NCBI RefSeq assembly: GCF_932526225.1
Contig: NC_064046.1
Span: 6,125,306 to 6,189,305 of the forward strand
Direction: 5' to 3'
Length of the DNA stretch: 64,000 nt
From: Nematostella vectensis
Taxonomy: Eukaryota; Cnidaria; Anthozoa; Actiniaria; Edwardsiidae
In this document: one piece after another, positions 50,062-62,000 of the stretch
Position numbering within the stretch: the stretch's first letter is position 1
Layout: each line of letters opens with the position of its first letter
Translations under genes and position numbers: made by a program
The notes under the pieces: model-generated
Seen by the model: only the letters and a program-made list of their open reading frames with translations
The model's database searches: none
What the model was told of the DNA's origin: nothing

Positions 50062-53000
50062 ATGGCGAATGAGAGCGGGAAGCGACCCGATCTTAGTTTA
50101 AGAAGAGTTTACAGCGATTCGCTCGATGCATCAAATGCGTGGTACGCAATCAATGTCGATATCTGCTATAGAGTTCATGATTTTCTTTCGATCGAAGAAA
50201 ACAGAACGTATTTAAATAGGGATTTTGTCAAGCTAAGCCTCGACGAACTGAGGTAAGAAAATGGCGCGCAAATTCCCACCGATTGGTTCGGACCACGAGC
50301 ACCAAGACGAGCCACTGTTGTTGTTGCGACCCTATATGGGATTATTTATAGAATAATCAGGATGAAGAAACACCCAAAAGAAACTGATGTCGCCTTTGGA
50401 ATTCTCGAAGCTGCTAGAAAGCTACTAAATAAATCGAATTTGACTCCCATTGATCAAGATCGCGATTTGGCCGGAGTCAAGTACGAGGAGAGTGAAATGC
50501 AGCCAATTTCACCCGCGCCCTTAACTCACCAGCAACTCCCGTGGGTAATCTTAAACGGTGTTTCGATTCATCGAGGGCCTCGAGGAGTTTCCAAGATATT
50601 GAGAATCTAAATAGCGCTGGGCCGCGTCAGAGGGCAAAGCGCGCCAAAGGCGCGTCATCGGTGTTGTTTCAGCAGCTCAAGAGAGATTTTACTCAGAGCG
50701 GAGAAGCGCTCGGTCAACTGTTTGGAAATAGCTTTCTTTATGACGAGGACCAGCGGCCTTTCATAAAGGAAGCTATTTCTACAACATTGAACGTTGTATG
50801 TGAGAAGAAAGGGCCGCGGAAAGGATTTGCCGAAATCCTTGATGAGGATGTGCTGGAAAAATACATTTCCACCATGAAAGTGCCTGACTGGGTCCAGTTG
50901 CTGGTCAAACTATCGACGAAACTCCCAGATCGTTGCTGGCAGACTGTGCTCAGCTACCTATGTATTGGTAAAAGTGGGGTAAGCATTTGGTTGCTTTTAT
51001 TAAATTTCAAGCTCAGAATATTTTTAGTTCTTTTAAGTAAGATTGGCAATTGTATATTTTCTTGTCAGAAATCAACTGATGTAGGCATTCTCCTTACAAA
51101 CAACGAAATCCGAGCCCAAAAACAGCTTGTGTTTTCTGTAACACGCCAGTTGTTTAAAGTTGAGTTAATGCCAGATGTGCGTGGCTATGGAGCTTCACTT
51201 GAGATGATTCTGGTATGGGCCATCAGAGAATGCCGTCTCCATGCCAACATCCCGACAAACATAGAATTTAATTTGAAGTTGGATGGCAGGCCTCTAGCAG
51301 GTACTAATTTTATTTTTTCTGTTATTTTAATTTTTTTCCCTTACATAACTTCTTTCCCTTTACATAACTTCCCCTTACATAATTGTAGTTGTTATCATAG
51401 CCACTTTTAAAGTTGGTATCTTCTGATCATTAATTAAACATCTTAATCATTTATTCCAGTGATTCTTTTTGAATAGCACCATCTTTGTACTAGATTGTTT
51501 TTTTTTTTAAATAGTATTTTTGTTCCATTCCAGGAAGGGACCATGTATCACTAGGAATAGTCCCAATGATCCCTAATAAAGCTGAACACCAGAGTGCCCT
51601 CTCTGTTTATCCACTTGCAATTGCAAACTGTGCTGCGCCAGTTGAATAAGACCACAAACTAGGACACAACTTGGAAACGCTTTAATCAACAGAGAACCAA
51701 AGCCAGTATCGTAACACAGCAAAAACAAAATGGCGGAGAGAAGGCAGGGTTTGGTGAACGTAACATAACTAAGTACCGCTGACCGGTACTGGCGTGACTT
51801 CCTTTCTTTCTCTCTTATACTATCTACTGTAGAGAAATCACACAACTAATGTCTTTCACGGCGTACAATGTAAATACGATGGACTGATTAAAGGATAGGA
51901 CTATAACAGTAAGCCTAATTGCTAGCATAGTTTATACATTAAGCCCTATTTAAAGTCAGTGATAAAGTCGTCATCTCTATAACGTAAGGGAAGGTGACGC
52001 TCGCGGGTAGACCTCCTAGGTGGGGATGTGTCATTATCTTGAAGATTGGAGGGACAGTGACTGGAGTCCATAGCTCTCGTCTCAGAGGCGTCGGCATCAC
52101 TTTGGGGTGGTACATCCCGGGAAGGTGGATCAGTTATCGCTGTCGGTATATCTGGTGGGGCTGGGGGCGGAAGCCTCTTGGTGGCCGGAGTGTCATCTTC
52201 ATCTGCGGAAGAGTCACAGTCATAGGCTGCAGTCGGTGTCTTGTCCGGTACTTCAGATGGAACCTTGTAGCAATCTGTTTTTTTTACTCTGTATGACGTA
52301 GAACGTAACTGCGAGCCAATAAACTTTCTGATATTACAGAAGCCTCCTTCAGTGTCTACGACGAGATATCTATCTCGCCCTCGGGTCTTGTTCCTGTCGG
52401 GATGCAGGTAAATGAGGTCGCCAACAGTGATTGCTGTGGATGGGCGAAAGTCTGCGGTGGGCGCTTTAGATTTCTCGCTGTACGCGTGGTTAGAATTCCG
52501 CTGGTCGTGCTGTTTCCCTATGAGGGTTTGGTCTTGGAAGGGGAGTTGACTGTTGGAAAACTGGTCACGCTGAGTCCACATTTCCCTCGCAGACAGACCA
52601 CGTAATCGGATGCGGTCGTTGAGATTAGCTGTAGCGACTGCAAGTGCTACTTCAGAGACAGGGCCCCCTAGTGGGTCAAGCTGTAGGATCTCACGTTCTA
52701 ACTCTTGTACTGCCTTTTCAGCTACCGGGTTCTTATTGACGTTCTTTGTGCGTCCAATTTCGAGGACTAATCGATGGTGTTGCAGGAGCTTGTCTTCCTT
52801 TAGCGCTTGAAATCCTGGGGCTGGGTCAGTGCGAATGATGGCGACGGGACCGTCGAGGGGACGCATCTGCACGCAAAGACGAATGAGAGCATCGCGAAGG
52901 GTAGAGTGTTGCTCATTGGTTAACAGTAAGCTGGTGGTGTACGAAGTCACGCACTCTCGTACAATCAGGATAAACTGGCGTGACCGACGTATGACGTCTG

Positions 53001-56000
53001 CTGCGAAAGAAACTCCAATGGCGTCGGGCGGGTCGCAAGACGACTGTTCTATACGTGCTTTGCTGCTTGTACGGAGAGAAGCGCAATGGTGGCAAGCTTG
53101 AGACACGCGAACGATGGCCTTCTCAAGATCAAGGGCGAACAGATAGCGCTTGGTGGCCATCTTGAGTTGGTGAGTTGACGGGTGACATAGCTGAATATGT
53201 AGAGCTGTGAGTACGCCGTCAAGAACGCGACGTGGAACAATGATGCACTCACGGCTGGGCGATAAGGGTGTTTCACGTTTTACGACGAGTAAGCCATCCT
53301 TGGCGATGGTGGCGACACCAAGATATCGTTTGACGTCTTTGATGTTTGTTACCTTTTTCGAAGGTCGGGTGCCCTGTTTGAGGTGGGAGTGAGTTCGACG
53401 TAAGTCAGGACACTCGGACTGAATCGCGAGCCAAGCTGATCGGCTAGTGAAAGGGAGCCGCTCGTTGCCATCAATGACGTCCTGAATTGATGAGCGCCTG
53501 ACAACAGAGTCCCCGAGCTGTTTGACAAAGGAACAGATCTGACAGGCTTCATCTTCGCACGGTGGAGCGTTTCGACTTGCGAAATCTGAGGGGAGAATGG
53601 AGGACCCTGATACGTGTCTGACTGTGGCTTGGTACTGACTGACTGCAGAGAGGAAGGTCGAAATTCGTGGGCTTGCGGAAAACTCGCCGCGGCATAATTT
53701 CTCGTACGCCTGTACGCAGGGTTTGCTGTCAGTCAAGATGGACGCTCGGTGATGAGATTGTATTAAGTAGGGGCTGAAATGTCTGGTAGCAGAGGCTATA
53801 GACAGTGCCTCAACTTCGCAGGGCAACCAAGACGACTGTGAACCTTTTAGCTTGGCGCTGTAGAACCCAGCGAGGTGTAGGTTGCCGTTACGTGTGATGT
53901 AAAGTGTGGCGCCGATTCCTGGGTCACGCAGGGCGCCATCCGTGACAGTCCATAGGAAATCCTCAGGTCTTGGCAGGGTGATGACGCGGGTGGAAGAGAG
54001 GGCCTTCTGGGCATTATAGAAAGCCGTATGTAGATTGTCAGTCCACTCAATAGTATCTCGTGACTCCCGGCCAGCGACAATTTCGTCGAGGGGTGATAGA
54101 AATGTGGAGCACTGTGGTACAACTCGTGAAAGTACCTTGTATGCGCCAATAAAAGAACGCATGCGACCAACGGTAGTTGGGGTTGGACATTGGGCTAGCG
54201 TAGCAACTCGGTGGGGGCTAGCCTTCAAGGTGCCTGCACTCCAGATCCATCCAAGAATAGTAGTGGTCTTGGGGTTGATGATTGTTTTGGAGGCAGACAA
54301 GCGAAGATTGCATTCGTGAAGAGCCTGGAGGGTTCTTTTCCAGTTGCTGAAGAGTTCATGTGGGGTGTTTCCTCCACAGTAGAGATCATCGGCAAGCTTG
54401 ACAACAACGCCTTCAGCAAGAAGATCTCCAAGGACGCGGCACATTAGTTCTTCTAACGCAGTTTCAGAACCAGGCATACCCATTGCACAACGGGTGTAAA
54501 CTCTGACGCCGCGAAAGGGAGTTGCGACTCCGCAGTATTTCAGAGAGTCTCTTGATAGAGGGATCTGATAAAATGCACTGGTTAGGTCAGTCGCAATGAG
54601 GTGATTCCATTGGGCGATTTGGCGTAATGTTGAATCGACGTTTGGCATTAACGACGGTTAAGGTTTGCTGTATCTTCCAACATCAGCAAAGGCTGTTACA
54701 AGGCGTGAACCTCCATTCGGCTTGCGGACTAGAAATGATGGATTTAGATATTCCACGGAGATGCCTACGTCTTCTGGGCGTTTAAAGACCCCCTGATTCT
54801 CCAGTTTATCAAATTTATCTTGTAACTCGAGAAGTTTTTCACGTGCATATTGGGGAAGGCGCCCTTTCCGTTGGGGGGGTTCAACAGGCCCCATGTTGAC
54901 TCTGGCTTCGAAGGGGCCTACGTGGCCGTTGTAGCCTTCGATATTAGCGTCAAACACCTGGTCGTATTCATGGTGGAGGGCTTTGAACTTGGCTTTGATA
55001 TCTGATGGTAGCAAACTGTCAGGATCTAGAGAAACGTTTGCTGAATGAAGGGTGTCTGTAGAAGGGAACGCACGGGCTGGGCTGGTCGTTGTGACGTTCG
55101 ATGGTTCGAAAAGTTGGCGGACTTGACAGAAGTGCTCGTTACGTTTGAGTGAGCGTGGCTCCGATGTAAGGTTGGGAATACGTATTCTTCCGGCTATGCT
55201 GGTAACGATGCCAGGGGGAGGCCAGACAGCAGATGGTTTTACTCTACGAGCGCTCGGCGCGTCGGTACGAGGTTCAAGTGCATACTCGGCATCAGTGGGT
55301 GTGTCGTCCGGTAGTGTGATTTCAAGAAACTCGCCTGGCCAGATTGTTGCGTTGCGTGATGGTGCACGGAGGACGGTTACAAGGCGTGCCGTGGTCGAGG
55401 TGAGGGTGGAGTGGTGGGCTCCATAAGTGTAGATGGTGTTGTCTCCAAGGATAATCTGCCCTTTTGCAGGTCGGACCGCAATGTCATTTTTCTCCATAAA
55501 GGGCGTGCCGGCTAACACTTCTACGTCTAGGTTTTCCACAACGAGACCTTCAAATGAGAAAGACTTATCTGCCCGGGTGAAAGAAAGGCGCGTTTCACCA
55601 ACAACACGTAACTGGGATGAGCCGTCGGCCTGGCTTACGGACTGGGAGCTGGTTGTAATATTGCAACCGAGGCGTGTCGCGGTGGAGAGTCTTATCATGT
55701 TGCCTGTGGCACCGCTGTCGACGGTCACTCGTACGGTATGGTGACTGTAGAAGACGTCTAGATATGGTGACTGGCGGGTCTGTATTCTGAGGACGACCGC
55801 GTCATGGGCAGTGTGTGCAGGGGGGTCGATGGACTCAGTCGAGGGCATTTGGGCGTGTGTCTCTAACTCAGAGTCATTGTCGTCGAAGATGTCAGCGATT
55901 TGTCTTGCTTTAATCATGTAGCGCCGATCGCTATCTGGGAGAAATTTGCATTCGCTTAGGAAGTGATGAGTATCCGACCGATTAGCCTGACTGCAGAGTG

Positions 56001-59000
56001 GGCATACCTTCGAGGAGCGGGGCTTTCTTGATGTGGTCTTGCTATTTGGTGCCGGTTTCCACTGATTGTTGTGGCTTGTGGCAGGTTTCCACTGATAAGT
56101 GTTGCTGACGGCTGAGCGAAGGATCTTTGCATCATCGGACGTGCGAATTTCCTCTAGCAGGGAGCTCAATGCCTGAGAGATTTCTGGTTTGATCGATGCG
56201 AGAGTCCTAGAACGTAGCTCTGTCCCGTACCGTTGCTTAACAAGGCGAGGTAGTGATGGGTGAATAAGCCTCAGCCAAGTCAACACTATGAGGTTTTCTA
56301 GTGTTGGGGAAAGTTCCTCTTCTTCTGTTACTTGTTCGCCATGGTGAGTTAGGTTATTGGGTTTGAGGAGGGAATCCTCGGCGAAAGCCATAAGTCTTTG
56401 AAACAGGTCTTCCGGGCGCTCGTCGGGCTCTAGATGGATGTCGACGAAATCTATGAAGTGTGCACCAGTTACTTGAAATCCAAAATGTTGTCGGATCGCC
56501 TGCCAGATAAACTCTAGAGATGTAGAGTTTTTAACTAAAGTGTTTCTCGAAATAATAGGACAGTAGTTTGCGATTTGTCCTAGCATAAGATCTAAAAAGT
56601 TCACCTTCTGTTGGGCAGTGAGGCGTTTTGATTGCTGAACGGTTTCATCATCATCGGTATAGCCACGGAGAGGTTCGGTCTTTGTTTTCTTTTTCCATGT
56701 AGCTCCATCGGCAAGATAAGTTGAGAAATTTGTATCGAGAGACAGCGTATACATCAGGTTTTGCTTCCAGTTTTCAAAACTGGTGATAGTTTCGGTTTTA
56801 GATAGGCTCCATTGTTTTGGTGCTCTGTGAGTAGCAGCCATTTCTTCGGTAAATAAGTTGTGCTGTCACAGCGGCGTTTGCTGTTCTATTCTGTGATTTT
56901 TTTGCGAAAGAGACGAAGGGACGAAATCCAGCTGCCACCACGCCAGTTGAATAAGACCACAAACTAGGACACAACTTGGAAACGCTTTAATCAACAGAGA
57001 ACCAAAGCCAGTATCGTAACACAGCAAAAACAAAATGGCGGAGAGAAGGCAGGGTTTGGTGAACGTAACATAACTAAGTACCGCTGACCGGTACTGGCGC
57101 TGAGAAAAGGTATAAGTCAAGTATTCCATAGTTAATAACAAAGAAACAATTAGTGAATTATTCTATTAAAAGTTGTGCAGATCTATTAAAATGATAGCCT
57201 TTTCAAAGAATTTAAAATTTGTAGGTCACTTGAGAATTGCTGAAACCTAAATCCATCCATCCATCCATCAAGCAGGATTATGAACTCTGTGGTCATTACT
57301 TTTAGAATGGATTTAATGCATTTTTTTTTTTTAAGGTTTGAGGTCAAAAAGCTCTTGTCAAGACTAAATAGGAAAAAAAAAAGAAATCAAAGATGCAGGA
57401 CTTACTGTTGATGGATTCAAGTACAGCATCAGCTTTAAAGGTAAACAGATATATACTGTACACTATTATTCATTAAGTAAATGAATTACACACACATATG
57501 CCTACTCACTGACACACAAACACACACTTAATGTCACTGTTTTCCTTTCAGTTACATTGGACTACAAAGCACTATTGATGTTGCTGAGGCTGTTAACAGC
57601 GGATGAGAATTTTGTGCTTGGGGGCCAAGGGGTAGATTGCCAGTTCTGCTGCTTCTGCACTGCAATCAGGGTATTCATCACTCTCTAATAAAACTCAATA
57701 CTCAATATAATCACTATTCAAAATACTTAGTATAATTATTTTTAATGAGGGAAGATTGTTGTTTTAAAATATTGGTTCTTATCATGAAAATACAATGTAA
57801 TATGGTCTTAGCCTGTTTTCAATACATTTAATTCTGAGTGGTTTTATTTTAGGCTTGCAAAGATCACATGGCTGGAGATTTTCAGGAAGTGTGCCTGAGC
57901 TGTCTTGCATCCAAAGCAAACATTGGAAAGTATGTTCTGTTTTATTTAATATGCAACATTTGTAACACCTCTGTTTTGCAAAACTAAATAAGGATCTACG
58001 GTTATGCTGCTATACTTTTCTTCTCAAAACTGTATAGGAACATTTTGTTCCTGGTTTTACTGTTTGAGTAAAATCACATTCAGTTGAGTACAATCACTAC
58101 ATACAGTCACTAAGTCAATCACTTAATGCTTACATGATCACTTTACTAAAAGTTAAGTTAAATTGTTTCACATATCTTTGTTGGTGCCAATATACATTTT
58201 TTAGGTGGACTGGTATCCGTGATGACCTTGAATTCCTAATTGATGAGGAACTCACAAGCATATGCCTTTGTGCCCTCCACTGTGAGATGCGAAATACAGA
58301 GCAACTCCTTAGATCCCTTGGGCTCTATGTCTACAAGTGTGGAACCCTGGAGCACTGTAATGAGGCATTGGCTGACTTTGGCCCTGAAAATACCAGGAAG
58401 TATGACAGGCTCAAAGTCAAGCTTAACAAGGGCCAGACGACTGCTGTCACCAAGAACAACATCACAGTAATGTCATTCTCAGGTGATTTTCAGCTATGAA
58501 ATAATTAACAAATAGATCTCATTTTTCATCCATCTCTAATAATCATTGGATTATGTTGTAATAAAAAATATACATTAAGAGGGAGTCTTGTTCATGACAC
58601 ACTGTGATGTCATCAGTGAATTGTATTAGAGCAAAGAAGCACACACAAAAATTTTTTTTGTTGCATACAAGGGAATTTTGGGAGTACATCATGTGTGCAA
58701 TACCACCAAAACAAACATGTTTTATCTTATCACCAACTCTTCTTGATCAATAAAGGCAGAGTTGTTGTATTAACACTTTTAACTCGTTACTTTGGGCGCT
58801 TTTCAGGTTCAAACCTTTTTTTGTTTTTCAGGCAGCACTGAAAAGGCCATCTTAAACAATATCACAGACATTGTGTCCAGGTCACTGCCAATAGACACTC
58901 TTGTGAAGTATCACCTTCAGATAACAAGTGTGAGTCAAGATGTTGTCCTCAATCAAGTAGCCTATCTACAAGATGTGAAAGAGGTAAAACCTTCATTAGA

Positions 59001-62000
59001 TATTAGTAATAATAACCACTTTTTATAATAATCACTTTTATGTTTTACTTCTTTTCAAGTAAAATAATGAAAATAATTATAGTTTTTTTTTTCAGTACCT
59101 TGAGAGTATTTTACACAGTGGTAAATTCCAGAGAGATCATGGCACACACCAAGACGAAATCCAGTTATTGGATCATCCTGGTACATAATTATGTATTATT
59201 AACTGAATCATAATTTACGTTAAATATACTTCTAATATGTACAGGATGTTGTCCCTATGTAGTGAAAAAAGTCAATTAAAATAGGTGTATATAAATTTTA
59301 TGCACTTTTTTTCAGTGGATTTTCTTGATAACAAAAACTAAAAGGATATGAAAGATTGTATGAAGCTTTTGTCATAGGATAATTTCTTTATAATTTGTTT
59401 CTTTCAGTTTTGAGAACATTTCTAGAAGAAGAGCATGCTACCTGGACACTCATGCTACAGGATGTTGAGGAGAAATACCTGAAGGCAGAACAGTCCAACC
59501 TCCCTTCTCTATCATCCAAGAAACGTTTGAAAACACAACCACCAAGCCCAAACACAGCCATGGCTGAGCTTGCTGCTGATATTCAGTTGGGAAATTTTCA
59601 CTCGGTGTGTGCACTTATCACTGCTGGAAAATCAATGTCATTTTCACAGGCCTTAAGATTTTTTTTAAAGTTTTTGTGTTAATCAATTCTAGGTATTTCG
59701 TGGATGGGTGGAGCTAGCGACTGTCATGAGGGAGCAGACGTTCGATGAAGACGAAGATGATAACATTGATGTGTATGATGTTAAGGTGCATTTTATCAGT
59801 TGTTTGAGAGTTTGTAGTGAAAACAAATTCACTGACAACGTGGATTGTCTCGTTTTATAATCCTGAACGAGCCTTTTCATTAAGATCAGCTTCAATAAGA
59901 TTGTCTCAATATGTAATCTGGATAACGACAATAACATTTTGAAATTGCTATGTTTTTTTTTATTGCAGTGCAAGCTGTGGGGACTGCATTTACGTCACCT
60001 TTTCCGAGGAGGTCTAGGAACTGGTGACTATGGCCATTTGACAGTGGAACATAGTGCTATGTTGTTCCGACAGCACCGTTCTTTCGCCAAATATTCGAAC
60101 CAGGGATTCGAGGCTTCCCACAAGATCCACAGGGCCTTGTACTCAAGAGCCTCCAGCCATGACCAGGTTGGTGTTAATCAGTCAAGTAAGAATTCATCAC
60201 AACAATACTAACAAACAGTAATGATATAAAGATATGTTAAAAAAAGTGTCAGGGCTTTCATTAATTTTAAGAGTATGTGGTGGAGATTGATAAGAAGGGA
60301 GTGGAAGTTATTTTATCTTTTTAGTTCGACTTTTTAAAAAAAAGTAGCCGGTGCTTGGTGGAAAATAGCCTGCGCTTCCACCGGCCTCCGGGGCCTAATG
60401 AAACCCCTGAGTGCTATTGATGACTGAATTTTGTTGTTTTTCTTGTTTCAGTTGAACAAATAATGACCCACTGGTTGTCAGAAATGATGCTGTTCTTGCG
60501 ATATGAGTTTGTTAAAGCCAGCGAGTGCATCTCCCAAGGTTTGTTTGAGAACAATGTTTTCTCACATAAAAAAATTGAATGTTAGTGAGATGAAGTGAAT
60601 GAAAATCTTGTAAAGGAAAAACTAATCTTGGATTATTTATTGTGAATGTATGTAACAGATCTTGCAGATGTCCGTGGCCAAAAGCCCGAGAACAACGAAG
60701 GTCAATAACAATAGTGTTGTCTAACTGATCTTGCAGATGTCCGTGGCCAAAAAGCCCGAGAGCAACAGAGATTAATAACAATAGTGTTGTCTAACTGATC
60801 TTGCAGATGTCCGAGGCCAAAAGCCCGAGAGCAACAGAGATCAATAACAATAGTGTTGTCTAACTGATCTTGCAGATGTCCGAGGCCAAAAGCCCGAGAG
60901 CAACAGAGATCAATAACAATAGTGTTGTCTAACTGATCTTGCAGATGTCCGAGGCCAAAAGCCCGAGAGCAACGGAGATCAATAACAATAGTGTTGTCTA
61001 ACTGATCTTGCAGATGTCCGTGGCCAAAAGCCCGAGAGCAACGGAGATCAATAACAATAGTGTTGTCTAACTGATCTTGCAGATGTCCGTGGCCAAAAGC
61101 CCGAGAGCAACAGAGATCAGTAACAATAGTGTTGTCTAACTGATCTTGCAGAAGTCCGTGGCCAAAAGCCCGAGAGCAACGGAGATCAATAACAATAGTG
61201 TTGTCTAACTGATCTTGCAGATGTCCGAGGCCAAAAGCCCGAGAGCAACGGAGATCAATAATGAGGTAGCGGTGCAATTAATCCTGCGTTTAAAAGGTAT
61301 GTAGATAGTTGCTCTGGTGACTGTGTTATGTTAAAATTTATATTTATTCGATATCGAGGGGCTTCTCTTTCAGCGTGAATACTATTTAACAAAAATTCAA
61401 ACTTCTGAAGTTTGTCTGGCTAGGTTACCGCCAGAGTTTTTGAGAGTCTTTGTTGGGTGAGGAAGAACTTTTCTAAAACTAGTGTTAGCCTAGTAGATTG
61501 GCTAGATAATAATACATTTTCAAAAATCAATTTTTGATTTGTCAATATCTGTAGACAATAGACACTTACATACACGTACATTTTCACTTTTAGAATAAAA
61601 GTAAATTAGTCAAAATTTGTAGTAAATTTTCCTATGATAATTTCGCAAAATTGTTAACTATCTTTTTAGGCGCATGGTGACCACTGAATTTCATATTATC
61701 AAGAGATGAAGCCCCTTTCCGGGTTTTGGAATTTATCGGGTGGTTTTAGAAGAACCACCTCTGCTAATTTGCATAAAAGATTTGGCGTGTGAAACAAAAC
61801 TTTGGGCTTTAGTAGCAAACGGATGATGCGCTTTAGCACAGAACATGATGCGCTTTAATAGCACAGAACATGATGCGCCTTAGCACTGAACATGATGCGC
61901 CTTAGCACAAAGCATAGTCTTAGCCATGGAGGACACGCGGCTTGCTGCGAAACGATCTGCTAGTAAAAGAAGAAAGCAAGCAAAAAAGAAAGCGAAGAAT

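Larger units (their letters stand above)
51636..57098 (-). mobile_element. nearly intact Ty3/gypsy-type LTR retrotransposon
   Basis: Two 158-bp LTRs that look identical by eye, a primer binding site TGGTGGCAGCTGG directly inside the 5' LTR, a purine tract (minus strand AGAGAGAAAGAAAGGAAG) directly before the 3' LTR, and gag, protease, RT, RNase H and integrase coding in that order. The order RT-RNase H-integrase fits gypsy/BEL; the ADDLYCGG box and chromodomain-free end leave the exact lineage open. LTR ends (GCCAGTACC...CAACTGGCG on the element strand) do not show the usual TG/CA. The 4-bp GCTG duplication and identical LTRs indicate a recent insertion into an exon of the RAG1-like gene. One in-frame stop interrupts the coding region. 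Confidence 0.9.

Noticed and set aside
52000-55744. Plus-strand frames opposite the LTR element coding region
   Set aside because: They are shadows of the long minus-strand gag-pol frames and have no recognisable domains.
58205-58482. Assigning the Glu in LHCEMRN as a replaced second catalytic Asp
   Set aside because: In RAG1 the second catalytic Asp comes before the CxxC zinc pair, while the ALHC block comes after it. The better match is the Asp in VTLDYKALL, so the triad appears intact.
60702-61277. 191-codon minus-strand frame of DNTIVIDLRCSRAFG-type repeats
   Set aside because: It is a translation of the 69-bp array. The 69-bp length keeps the frame open; no gene structure surrounds it.
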